Assembly (NCBI RefSeq): GCF_014839805.1
Contig: NC_051138.1
Location: 5,578,983 to 5,642,982, forward strand
Reading direction: 5' to 3'
Length of the DNA: 64,000 nucleotides
Source: Manduca sexta
Lineage: Eukaryota; Arthropoda; Insecta; Lepidoptera; Sphingidae
Shown here: one piece after another, positions 1 to 11,216 of the stretch
Numbering within the stretch: the first letter of the stretch is position 1
How the letters are laid out: each line of letters begins with the position of its first letter
Notes under the pieces: model-generated
Told to the model about the DNA's origin: nothing
Seen by the model: only the letters and a program-made list of their open reading frames with translations
Databases searched by the model: none
Made by a program: the position numbers and the translations under genes

Positions 1-374
1 TTAATAAGTGGGGTGTTTGAATACTTGCAGATTTTGATGTTTTGAACGTTCGTTACATACATTTGTAGTTTATTTTCCGTGAAGTTTTTACTAATATTAT
101 AAAGTGGAAAAGTTTGTGAGATTTTTGTTTATAGGTTTTTAGTGACTTATCTATGGAACTACTGACCGGATTATGAAAATTGTTTCACTTATAGGAAACC
201 ACATTAATATTACGTGTTATAAGCTACTTATTATACCGGGAAGATATTTATTCCGGAAAACTTTTACAGCCTGACAGAGCCATGGACTAAAGCTAGTGTC
301 GCATAAAAGTAAAACATTATTAAAAAACAGACCACACCGAATTTGTTACGACAGTTTTCTTAGGCCTCAGTAGC

Positions 375-1140
375 ATCTCGTAGCATTCAATGGTAAAGTA
401 AGCGTAAAGAGTTTAGTTCTACGAGCCCTTGATAGCAAGACCATTCAATCAGGGCTCATACTAGAGTGCCACCAAGCACTGGAGGGTATAGGAAAGACTA
501 ACTCAGTTACCCTACAGTGGATCAAAGGGCACAGTGGCTCTCTAGGAAATGACGCAGCTGACGAGCTGGCAAAAGAGGATCGGACCAGACTTTACTGGGT
601 CCCGAACCAATCATGGCGCTCCCCTTTTACCAGCTGAGAACATGGCTGCGTCACAGAACACATAAACTACACGCGGATCAATGGGCGAGTATCAGTACAT
701 GCAGACAATCCCGGGAAGCCGTGCCACACCCGGATTCTCGTCTGACTAAACGCCTTTTAACTTTGGACAGGGCATCCCTACGCATAGTCGTAGGTACCAT
801 TACTGGACATTGCCCACTAAACAAACATTTATATGTTCTAGGTATGACCGACAGCCCCCTATGTAGGGGATGTCTGTTGGCCGACGAAACAGCTTACCAC
901 GTCATCCTGGAATGTGAAGGAGTAGCTGCGCAACGGGCAAAAATCCTCGATTCGCCGGGGTCACTCCGAGAAGCCTGTGGAGACACCAGGAGGATCCTGC
1001 GCTTCTGGAAGGAGTTAGGCTGGCTTGCTTTGTAGCCGGCATGCACGTCACGCACAATGGCCCGACTTTTTTACGGGCTAAGTGCGGAAAAAGGAGCCCA
1101 TAACTATAACCTTAACCATAACCAAGAGTTTAGTTCGAGG
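375..1140 (+). pseudogene. 3' tail of a non-LTR retrotransposon (LOA/R1-like, RNase H plus C-terminal zinc knuckle), frameshifted
   Basis: Two reading frames carry one decayed LINE open reading frame. From about 404 to 590 the frame encodes an RNase H tail with WIKGHSG (W codon at 518) followed by NDAADELAK, the usual end of a LINE RNase H domain. At about 590 the frame shifts by one base. It continues as 613-1035 (about 140 residues), ending in a cysteine/histidine cluster (CRGC, then H and C) near residues 84-100 and a stop at 1033-1035. The ATG at 613 is internal to the old protein, not a genuine start, because homologous sense runs upstream in that frame. The part after the stop (1036-1140) looks like its 3' UTR. 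The reverse transcriptase is missing, so this is a 5'-truncated dead copy. The LOA versus R1/Jockey assignment is from memory of such tails. Confidence 0.75.
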
Positions 1141-2503
1141 GCTTCAAGTTTATAACTCAGCTGCACGGTTAGATTCCGTGATAGTTGTTTAAAAACGAAT
1201 GGTTAGCAGTATTTCATTAATTTTTTTTATTTTACATGATTCAGTATTTTGGTACTCTTTAGTAGGTATTGCTTAAAATTATGGAGTTACAGACTTAAGA
1301 AAAGTGATATAATGGTATCTAAAGCAATTTGGTGTATTAAATTGTTAAACGTAGAAATATGTTAACTATTGTAAGTTTGTTTGTTTATTCTAATTTTTAT
1401 GTTTCCATTTTGTTGTCTCGACACATTTTGTTTCCTATTAAATTTATAAATAACCAAAATATTACGTGCTCGCATTTTGTGAAGTTATTTTTGTAAAGTA
1501 AAATCAATTTTATTTACAAAAATATACGACCGGAAATTACTTTGACATACACGTATATTTAATTTCAGGGAAAATATTAACGCAACCTAAAAAAGCAATA
1601 TTTTTCGGATATTTATAGACGACCTATTTAAAACCGTGTTATGAATTAAAAATTATTTTACCCAATATTTTTTATTGTAAAGCTGCACACATAGTGACTG
1701 GTTAGAATGCTCTATGGGAAATTAAATAGACGAAACTACGTGTTTTGACGGGCCTAACCAAAGGGTTTAATGAAAACGAAGCGAAACTAATAAAGCACCT
1801 TCCTGCGATAGTGATCTTTAATATCGTACGAGTGGGTGAAATATTAAATTGAAAAGAGTACGGAAGCCAACGCCCGCTAAGGGGCTCGCATTGGAAATTA
1901 GACTCATCTTATTGGAGTTGTATATTTTCTTAGAATTAAATTATCGAAGCTAAGGAACATAATTTAACAGGAGGTTCTAGTATTATCCATAGTAAGTAGC
2001 AATATATATTTATACTGTACAATACAAATACTTTTGACTGCAACTGTCTATATTAAAAACACTGAAACTTAATAAACAACAATATTACTATTTATTAAAT
2101 TTCTATGATATAGTTGGTTAAGAAATAATGAGTTTAGCCCAGGAAGTTTATTTTTTTAAATATATAATATTTTGAGAGAATACAAACATAAGCGCGAATA
2201 ACTTTTTCCTATAACGCGCAATTTATTTTGGGTAGATTGAACCACTATATTCGTGTCGCGTGTATTAATTTTGTAACACTTTCGCTGGTCGAGTTTAAAA
2301 TATCACATATTATAATCTTCCAATAAATATTATCAATAGTTTAAGGGATAATTTTTTTGAGTTTTTTTATTTTCTTTACTTTAGAAATATAGAATACGAA
2401 GGAACGAGGAATATTTACTAATTATGAAGTTTATTGCTAAAATGAGTTAAGTATATCATATTATGTTTAGCCAAACGAAAGCCAAATTCGTGCATATATA
2501 TTA
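1141..2503. other. AT-rich intergenic DNA
   Basis: Between the LINE tail and the Helitron I see no open reading frame of note, no RNA gene and no clear repeat. The sequence is AT-rich with short homopolymers only. Confidence 0.6.
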
Positions 2504-3390
2504 CTAGCTTTTGCCCGCGGCTCCGCCCGCGTTATAAAGTTTTTCAGGCTAAAGATTTCCGTTATAAAAGTAGTAGTTTACCGGGAGCCTATGTTCTTCC
2601 CAGGGTCTCAAACTGTCTCCATACCAAAGTTCATCTTAATACGTTGGGTAGTTTTTGAGTTTAATACGTTCAGGCAGACAGATGCAGCGGGGGACTTTGT
2701 TTTATAATATATTTTTTAGAACTTTTTAAGAGGAAAATCCCGTCATACATCATTGTTGCATAACTTTAACCGTTTACGCAGCGCAAGCAACGGAAGCTCT
2801 CAGAACAAATAAATTGCCCCCGTTTTTGCGACATGTTTCATTACTGCTCCGCTCCTATTAGTCATAGCGTGATGATATACAGCTTATAGCACTCCACAAA
2901 TAAAGGGCTATCCAACACAAAACGAATTTTTCAGTTCAAACTGGTTGTTCCTGAGATTAGCCATTACTGCTCCGCTCCTATTGGTCATAGCGTGATGATA
3001 TATAACTTAGAGCACTCCACAAATAAAGGGCTATCCAACACAAAAAGAATTTTTCAGTTCGAATCGGTAGTTCCTGAGATTAGCCATTACTGCTCCGCTC
3101 CTATTGGGTATAGCGTGATGATATATAGCCTATAGCACTCCACAAACAAAGGGCTATCCAACGCAAAAAGAATTTTTCAGTTTGGACCGGTATTTCCTGA
3201 GATTAGCCATTACTGCTCCGCTCCTATTGGGTATAGCGTGATGATATATAGCCTATAGCACTCCACGAACAAAGGGCTATCCAACGCAAAAAGATTTTTT
3301 CGGTTTGGACCGGTAGTTCCTGAGATTAGCGCGTTCAAACAAACAAACAAACAAACTCTTCAGCTTTATATAATAGTATAGAAGTATAGA
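2504..3390 (-). mobile_element. Non-autonomous Helitron (Lep1-like) with internal tandem repeats
   Basis: Read on the minus strand, the element starts with TCTATACT at 3390 and ends at 2504 with a GC-rich stem-forming stretch (2513-2531, cccgcggctccgcccgcg on the plus strand) a few bases before a terminal CTAG. The flanks are A before the 5' TC and T after CTAG, as expected for Helitron insertion into an AT dinucleotide. There are no terminal inverted repeats and no target duplication. It encodes nothing and must have been mobilised in trans. The middle holds a 123-bp unit repeated four times (annotated separately). Fragments with the same CTAG end lie at 16651, 16812 and 59730. Confidence 0.75.
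2839..3330. repeat. Four tandem copies of a 123-bp unit inside the Helitron
   Basis: Each copy begins with cattactgctccgctcctat and ends with cctgagattagc. Copies start at 2839, 2962, 3085 and 3208, exactly 123 bp apart. They share the phrase tagcgtgatgatata and a 'gggctatccaac' core. Copies 3 and 4 are the most alike (both have gggtatagcg and tagcctatagcactccac), so the array probably grew by recent unequal exchange or slippage at that end. Confidence 0.92.
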
Positions 3391-4460
3391 TAAAAAAATT
3401 AAATGCTTTATTCATCACGTAGGCGAACATAGTTACACTTATAATAAGTATTACTAAAATAAAGTCGCTTCTATAACTACAAACATTTTATTATTTATAA
3501 GCGTAGGTACCCACCATTGACACCGTTGTATTTATCATCTTACATTTTATATAATCGTCTTACTGGAATAAACGAGGAACTCAGTAGATTTTGTTGGAGT
3601 TCCACCCGCGTGAACTTTCTTCGAAACTAAAAGTCCCGCTGCGTATTTTTCTGGTATAAGGTGATGTTTGACAGATATTTGATTCATTGTTTGCCATATA
3701 AATCAATTCAGCGGCACATAGTGATTAGCTTATAAATATCCAAAAACCTTCGCAGTTACATATTTATATTATTTGTAGGAATTTAACGGCACTATTCCAT
3801 CGCTCGGCGGTAACCCTTGGGGTTTCGGACCGGAACCATCCCCTAATCCCTTATAAGTGAATCTTGGTTCCCATTTGTTAAGTCAAATCTTAGTTAATAA
3901 TTCTAGAAACATCTTTAAATAGGATGTGGTCAGAGATCTGGAAGGTTCTGTTTACATTATACATACGAGGGTGGAAACTACGATTTGTGGATGTTTTGAA
4001 TATTCAATACAATTACCGGAATATGGTTTAGTTTGTAATATTTTATATGTAAGTTCAGAGTGGAGGAAATATTGTAATGTTTGAAATACATTACACAATT
4101 TACAAGAAAATAATAACAGTTATAAAGTAACACTCAATTAATATCATTGAAGCGGAACGTAACAAAGAACAAATAATATATTTGATTTTACGTAAAATGT
4201 CTAAATATTTAATTGTCACATTTCCAATTTAAATAAACAGCTAAAAGTGAGTGACTAAATTCTATTGTTTGTACGCGATTTCGTTTTCGTGAAACTACTG
4301 ACAAAAACGAAATCTTGTTTTATATTATGATTTTCTAATGTTTTTTTATTTCCATACAAGATTTCAAGTCGTTGTGTCTGAGACAATATTTATTGAATCA
4401 TTCCTTCCTAACCGAATTTCAGCCGCGGAAACCAATCTTATCGGAGATCAGCTAAGTACA
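3391..4460. other. AT-rich intergenic DNA
   Basis: No gene, RNA or repeat is recognised here. A moderately GC-rich patch at 3785-3850 has no coding potential that I can identify. Confidence 0.55.
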
Positions 4461-4462
4461 CA

Positions 4463-4740
4463 GGAGATATTATAGTATACAAGTGTGTGCGCAATACACA
4501 GATGCACTCTCTGTTCCTAAACCCTCATAGGCCGGTGAGACGGCAATCCGACATGACCAGAGAGAGGTCGGGCGCAGAACCGACGGCTTTAAGTTCTTTC
4601 CGAGGCACGGGGGTATAACACCACCAACTTCCTGACTCCGAACTGCGATTGAGTAATTTGTAATATGGAAAAAGTAAGTCACAGTTATTTTCGCCCGACC
4701 CCCGTAGAGTCCAGGACCTTAGCGCGGTAGTCGTACTCTT
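4463..4740 (-). mobile_element. Dispersed lepidopteran SINE-like repeat, degraded
   Basis: The stretch from aagtgtgtgcgcaatacaca (4480) through gacggcaatccgacatgacc (4539), ggcgcagaaccgacggcttt and ttccgaggcacggg to cccgacccccgtagagtccagg (4693) matches the pattern of a repeat I recall as very common in moth genomes. The right end resembles a degraded tRNA-like head read on the minus strand. The minus-strand open frame at 4470-4682 is an accident of this repeat. Confidence 0.55.
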
Positions 4741-4939
4741 ATCGCGTACAATTGTACACGATACAACTATGCTACAAAGATAGTCATAATATTCACATAT
4801 ATTCGAACAATATTAATTATAATACTATACAAACGAAGATTTGATGCATTAGAGCCTACGCTTATAGGCCGTGCGGATTATGACATCCATTTTTAGGGTT
4901 TAAGTTGCCGCAACTATCTAATGCTATTTATGTTTTATT

Positions 4940-4987
4940 ATTAGAGCACATCTCTGTATCTTTCAAGATACAGAGATGTGCTCTAAT
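4940..4987. repeat. Perfect 23-bp inverted repeat with a 2-nt centre
   Basis: Bases 4940-4962 are exactly complementary to 4965-4987, leaving only TC between the arms. The arm contains agagcacatctctgtatctt. A transcript of either strand would fold into a near-uninterrupted hairpin. Confidence 0.95.
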
Positions 4988-6985
4988 CTCTGTAATTTTA
5001 TTATATTTAAAGTTAAAACTTCACCAGCGTCTCTATTTAACGTGACTAAAGATGTAATTGAAGTCCCAATTTACGTATAATATTGTGACGCCGCTGTGGT
5101 AAAAATATCTATAGGCTAACACTATTATCCACAAAAATGTTTAGGTATACGCGTTTTTAGTCGATGCAATATTATCTAAAAGGTATTCACCGTCAATTAC
5201 TCGGCCAGTAATTAGCAATCTAAATGATCCTTAATAATCAACATTAAATTCATAAAACAACATAATTTACTTGTATAGTCTCGCTATCTGATATAGTTTT
5301 TCATTTTTATATACGCGGGATGTAATGCTGAATTTCGAATAGCAGATAACTTTTTTCATAAAAGTTAAATTGAACGTGACGGGAATGGTGCATCGGTTTA
5401 ATGGAACTACTGCACTGCCGGCACTAAAAAGAGTAATTTTAATTTGCGGAAAAAAACTCACTCCGAAAATATTATTTTTTGTATGCTTCATATAACAATA
5501 GGTAAGCCACGTGGACATGTAATTAGTACATGCTTTGATGTATAGTTATAACGAGGTATTTTATATAAATGACTTCTATTTTATACTATTCTACAAAGCT
5601 GTCAGCAAATTACGAGAATTAATTAGGTATAAATATAACTTTCTTTAAAGTAGTAAACAGTTCTCTTATTTGCATGAAGAGTTTATTTAAGATGCTCTTT
5701 AGCGTGGAGAAGAGTATATTGTACCTACAGTTATTTATAAAATATGTTTGTAGGAGTATAATGCATTATTATTATTTGTGGAGGTGAATAATAATAGTAA
5801 TCTTTATACGAATTTAAATGCCAATTTATACCAACGTTTGTTTATCTTTAGGAGACCTCTTTCGTCCAATTTTCTCAAAATAAAGCTAGATTGACTTAAT
5901 TTTGTGTTGTAACTGACAGTTTGCGAAGGCTTCGTCGTACCGATTTTAAATCAGCTATTGGATCTTAAAGTACAATTTTAGTTAAATTCTTAACAAAGTA
6001 AATTTCTTCTTTCTTCATTCTTAACAAACATTTGTTTGGAATTAAAACTAAAACGTTTTATATTCACTCATGTAAAGTCACAAGTCACAAGCCCAAGTGA
6101 TAGAACGACCTCGCAAGCAATAGCTAGACAATGTAAAGCATTCATCAAAGCGACGGTACAATCAAAGTTTATTAATATAGGTAGAATTTTAAGGTGATTA
6201 CTGGAACAAGTTAGATACATAACGTGCTTCGCTGCGCAAGTTGTGATTGCATCCTCAACAACTTTGAGCTGCGCTCGCACTCGATACCTTTTGTGTGTTG
6301 TGGAAGTGCCTTTGTGTGGGCCAACGACGGGTGCGTTTACCTTACACTCGCTACGTGCTGTACCCGGCCTGTTCACGTTTTAATGAAATTGGAAATAAAT
6401 GAGCGTCTTTCGTATCTACACATTTTGTGAATTAATGTTATTAAAAAATATTTTTTTAAATGTTATGGAATATTTTAGTAGTTTTTGTGATTTTTGACAG
6501 CATAAAAACATAGACTATTATTTAAAACAGTATCGACTGTAATATTTTACCATGTTTAAGTAGGAAGTCTAGTTGGGAATAAAATGGGTAGCCGCGCCGA
6601 GACGCTGGCAGCTACGTGCTATAAGGCCTAACCTCTTGAGGGATAAAGAAGATCCCTTAATATCAGTGGGATTTTTTTCTTAGGATTTTAGCAGTGGGAT
6701 TAGGGGGATTCATGACCGGTGTGGTGTGGTGATCTAGTAGTAAGCTAATAGTCATAATTAGAAGTGTGTGAACGAAAATACGACCGGACACACAGATCAA
6801 AAATATTGGAAACTTCGATGACTGATAACCGCGTCGGAATAATAATATAGCGAATGCCTTTATATGATGCCGGTCTTGTTCATAAAGATTTCAAGCGTAT
6901 GTATTTATTGCATATAAATATAGAGAAATTTATTATTCATAAATAAAATTACTACTCTCTCTTTGGCTATTAATAGATATTATAT
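4988..6985. other. AT-rich intergenic DNA
   Basis: No supported gene. Two opposed open frames at about 6068-6430 overlap each other on opposite strands and show no recognisable domain. A GC-richer patch at 6580-6740 has no assignment. Confidence 0.5.
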
Positions 6986-7122
6986 ATTGAAATAAAACTA
7001 AAAACTATTTAATGGAGAAAATAATATGGAGAAAATAATAATATAAAAAACTGCGATAAAATCCGTTAAATAGTTTTTAGTTTTATTTCAATGTCTAACA
7101 TTCGCGTAAACATAAGAAATCA
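6986..7122 (+). mobile_element. Penelope-like element fragment in a foldback arrangement
   Basis: A perfect 26-bp inverted repeat (6986-7011 against 7067-7092) flanks a 55-base spacer. The right arm and its flank (ctgcgataaaatccg ... atttcaatgtctaa, then ttcgcgtaaacataagaaat) also occur at 11141-11216, so this is a dispersed repeat. The left arm is an extra inverted copy of part of it. Inverted partial copies of this sort are typical of Penelope-like elements, but no protein-coding part remains. The assignment is tentative. Confidence 0.5.
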
Positions 7123-9633
7123 TTATAGATATTATATACTTACTAATTCTATTGATTTGTTTTTTGTAAATAGGTGAATGCCACCAATAATTTATTAAAC
7201 TTCAAAATATATTACTGGCATTAATTTAAAGATGTTTTTGCAGTTCAGTAAAAATTGTGTATCTCTTTAATAATATTGTACCTAACCGACTTGGTAATAA
7301 AATACAGTATAAATTACTGACAACCAGAGTTATAAACATCACGAAGAATGTTTAGTTTTACTAAATGTACAGCTCAAATAAAATACTAGACCTTATTATC
7401 ATCGATTTAAGACTAGAATTTAAATTTTAGTTCTGAGAAATAATACGTCTTTGATTGACAGTAAAGCTTATCATATCCTTAACTAGCGACACACGACACA
7501 TTAAAACGTGCCAATAGCATACAGAACAGACACTTGAGATATTCTAAACTAACGACAAAATGCGTCGCTAAAGGCAAAAGCGATAATCTCTCGTCTCAGA
7601 GCTGAGTTAGACACCTTCGTGAGACTAACGAAGTTCTTATAATCCCCCCCTCTGCCCCTGCGCGCCGCGCCGCGTCACACCCCTGACACCCTTGGAACCT
7701 CTTGTAATCGAGTTATTGCCTTGCATCTCATGTACGCGTCCCCTGTTTTAATGATATCTACCTACATTTTTGGTAATTATTTTTTAAGGCTGTATGCTAC
7801 ATGTCTTTGAAGTGATTACTTTTCGTATGAAGATTTGTTTGAAGTTTGCTGTCTAGGCTAAGTTTAAAATAGCAATAAGTAACTTATCATATGGCCAGGA
7901 ACTATTCTGAAAAATTGTAAATAAAGCGGGTATATCTATAAAATTATTTTAGTATCGGAACGCATGTCTTTTATTAGAGATGCCTTTAGCCTTGGTGCAT
8001 ATATCATTTATAATGAGTGATTATTTTTAATAGGTGCTATTGGATTTTATAACACTGTCCTATATACCAAATTCATTTTTTTTTGCGAAATATGCGTATT
8101 AAAAATGTATTGCAATAATCTATCGCCTTTTGGAGGTATAATTCCCCGATTTATCCTTTCTAGGCTTTCTCCAAATTATGTATCCAATAATTATATATCC
8201 TTTTCAACTTCTCAAGATTTGGAGAGTTTAAAGCCAAAATGCCAGTACAATATTAGATGGTGGAACGTCAGCGTCATTTTCGTAAATAGCATGGTTCCTC
8301 ACTTGCAGGTGAAGGATTCTTGGATCTTGAGGATGGTAACAGGACTGCATAATTCCTTGTTTTTAAAATAATGATAAGAATTAAGTAATAACTATTACGT
8401 TTTGGAACATGTGGGTCACTTCATAACTTCAGGTGATACAAACATTAAAAATATTCAAAAATGGTAAATTTGTACAAATTGATATGAGTAAAAATGCGTT
8501 AAAAATTAACGGTCGGTTATTTATGTGTTATTTATGCGTATGTACCGAGAACTCTGCGGTGGCTGCCAAAACGTAATCGTTCACAAATTGCACCAATCGC
8601 GATGCGCCAATTTATTATTGACGTGCAATCCATTCATAGTGTAGAAAGACGGTGGAATTATGATGATTTTATGAATGGAATGACTAAAAAAATATATATT
8701 TTTTATATTATTTGAATGCCTCTTGGCGTATACAGTATAATGAAGATATGAAATCGGATACCAACTAAAGAAAGATGTTGCATACCCCAATAGTCCTCAG
8801 AATTATGCCAAGTTGCTGTAATTTTAGTATACATGCCGGTTGATCTTAGAGGCAACTTGGTACGAGTCGAGGTGTTTACCATGGGTATGGTGGTCGTTGT
8901 TCAGTCGAGTACAAAGCATACAGAGTATACCCCACCATTTGCGGAGCTGTTACTAAAAATAAGGGTCATTTTTACTTAAATAAGGAAATTTATTGAATTG
9001 CTAATAAGGACATAAACAGAAGACAGAGATATTTCAACTTACCTATATTGCCCTAAGTTGGATGCATGCACACAGACGCGAAAAGGTCTTTGTAAACAGC
9101 TCACACAGTTTAACCTCCGTGGGATTTCAACTCTAGTCTCCCTACTCAGAATTATTTACTACTTAGCTATGTTTAACACTTTTATAATGACTAACAAAAG
9201 AACATTTTATTTAATTATAAAACATATGATTTAGGTACACCAGAAACGGGAGCCCAATAATAAAAATCATTAGACATAATAAATAGGTTCGTAGATAAGA
9301 CTACGTGTCGCCACTCCACATTGGCCGTTACAGAATTCTATTACGTATTCCCTTGTCAATCGCTATTACTATTCTAACAATTTTAAAGTTTTAAAGATTA
9401 CACACTCATAAAATTATTATAAATATTTTATCTTATAACGGCGAATAAAAACTATTTAGATTATACTTGTAGTGCGTTCAATGTTTACGACAAATAATTA
9501 TTTCTTTAACGGTGTGGTTATTCCAAAAATACTCACCACTCACTAAATAAAACGATTTAAAAACGAAGCGATAATGCACAATACTATTGCTATGTTATTG
9601 AAATTGTACTAAAGATACTTCTTGGACCCATTA
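7123..9633. other. Intergenic DNA with one GC-rich patch
   Basis: No gene is supported. Bases 7645-7695 are locally rich in C and G (ctgcgcgccgcgccgcg) inside AT-rich DNA. The open frames at 8105 and 8581 have no recognisable features. Confidence 0.5.
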
Positions 9634-9652
9634 CTGGCATTCGCAATGCCAG
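9634..9652. repeat. Short perfect hairpin
   Basis: CTGGCATT and AATGCCAG are complementary 8-bp arms around CGC. The hairpin lies at the edge of a GC-richer stretch (9620-9810) that contains a short open frame (9697-9963) without any recognisable domain. Confidence 0.8.
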
Positions 9653-10690
9653 GTAAAGCTTCTAACGTCACAAAGCGATGGCCTCGGTAGTTTTCCATGA
9701 AAACACGTAATGAGTTTCCCTGGCAAACAGCCCAGAAGGGCGGACTAATGGTCCGGAGCACGCAAGTCGCACCGCGTCGCCGCAAAATGCAATTGGCTAT
9801 CGAGTGCTACACTTGTTTTTGTGATATTTTATTTTTTCACTTAAATGTCATGGCGGCCATTAGATTTTTTCCCCGTTCACTTTGTTTATTCGAGATGGTA
9901 CTAATTAAAAACAACATAAAAATAATTACAAATGTTGACTCGGTCTACTTGTGTGAGATATAAATTATATTAATCAGCTGTTTATTTTTTATCGCGCCAT
10001 CGCTTAGTAGATAACATGAACATCAACAATTGAGTTAGTGTAATTTAACCATAAAAATTAAGTGCAAGGCGATAATTTCGAGTTATGTTTATTAGAAATC
10101 ATTAAGATAGTAAGAAAAAAAATTATTACGTTAACATCTGTTAGAACAACGGGCCGCGCATTTTAATTCTTTTATTGTTAGTTATTATTACAATAATTTC
10201 CTTATTTCAGTTTTAATTTTGTTCCTAATGGTATTCCCATAATCACAAATTTTCCATCCTGGAAATTGTCATCCAACACATAAAAATAAAATGATTATTT
10301 GCAAAATCCACACGGTGCCCCTCTTGATTCAAAACCATTCAGTGCTACTATGAATTTTATTTATTAATCATGTATTTATGGTATTCAAAATGATTAAAAA
10401 CATCCTTGATTGTATAATCCTATTCTTGCGCAAAAATCTTTTTAAAAGTCTCGTGTTAGATGGATCTTTACCTGGATCATTGTGGCTTGTTGGTGAAAGC
10501 TTTATCTGCTGCTAAGAATATATGTCACGTGGAGATGTTAGCATATTACTCAATGAAGTTATATATAAGCAACCATTTTTTTCCGTGCTTTAGATGATGT
10601 TATTTTCAAATGCCTTATTCCTACTATTATATTAAATAACGTTAACTAATATTTAGAAAAAAATCGCAAAAAATTCACCGTTACGCAAAG
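9653..10690. other. Intergenic DNA, nothing recognised
   Basis: The open frame at 9697-9963 has a basic stretch (residues 20-35) but no family resemblance. The rest is AT-rich with no repeat that I can name. Confidence 0.5.
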
Positions 10691-10691
10691 G

Positions 10692-10797
10692 ATTCCATGC
10701 CTTTTATCCCCTAAGAGATAGACAGAGGCGCTTATTGTGATCGGGAGCGGGCCTATCGCCTTATGGAGCACAAATTTCGAACCACGAGCAGGTAAAG
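10692..10797 (-). mobile_element. Fragment of SINE family 2
   Basis: The phrases ccttttatcccctaagagatagacagaggcgc, gggcctatcgcc and gcacaaatttcgaaccacgag align in order with the better copy at 17690-17925 (gggtaggcagaggtgc, gagtctatcacc, gcacaaatttcagactc). The fragment is truncated and diverged. Confidence 0.6.
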
Positions 10798-11063
10798 AAT
10801 AATAAAGAAAACTATTATATTAAATTAAATCCTAATTGTTATTTAACATTATTATATTTATTCTAATAAATAATTAAACTAAGAAATAGTTAATATTTTG
10901 GACACAGGCCAACATAACAGGATAAGATACTTCCCTAGTGACCCAAATTAATAGTACTTTATTAACCCAATTATTAGTAATATATTTTTTATGAACATCA
11001 ATAAATAAGTACTGTTGTAATGAATAGGGTAACCTTTACACAAAATATATTAAAATAACATTA

Positions 11064-11216
11064 TTTTGGGGACTGGACTTCATAGTTCCCCCCGTGACCA
11101 TGAAGGCTGCAATGCCTTCGAAACGTCAGGAGAAAATCAAAATATAGAAAACTGCGATAAAATCCGAAAAATAGTTTTATTTCAATGTCTAAAATTCGCG
11201 TAAACATAAGAAATCA
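11064..11216 (+). mobile_element. Penelope-like repeat fragment with a stem-loop next to GAAAC
   Basis: This is the second copy of the repeat seen at 7014-7122 (shared ctgcgataaaatccg, atttcaatgtctaa, ttcgcgtaaacataagaaatca). It extends further 5'. There a six-base-pair stem, GAAGGC (11102-11107) with GCCTTC (11114-11119) around TGCAAT, is followed at once by GAAACGTC (11120-11127). Stem plus GAAAC is the 3' half of the hammerhead ribozymes known in Penelope-like elements. The 5' core (CUGANGA) is not intact here. The family assignment is an inference. Confidence 0.5.

Noticed and set aside
2839..3330. CRISPR-like array
   Set aside because: The units are 123-bp head-to-tail tandem repeats without spacers, inside a Helitron in a eukaryotic genome.
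4940..4987. microRNA gene
   Set aside because: The arms are perfectly paired with a two-base centre, unlike a typical animal pre-miRNA with mismatches and a larger loop. Kept as an unexplained palindrome.
6068..6430. Opposed open frames of 102 and 68 codons
   Set aside because: They overlap on opposite strands and neither resembles a known protein.
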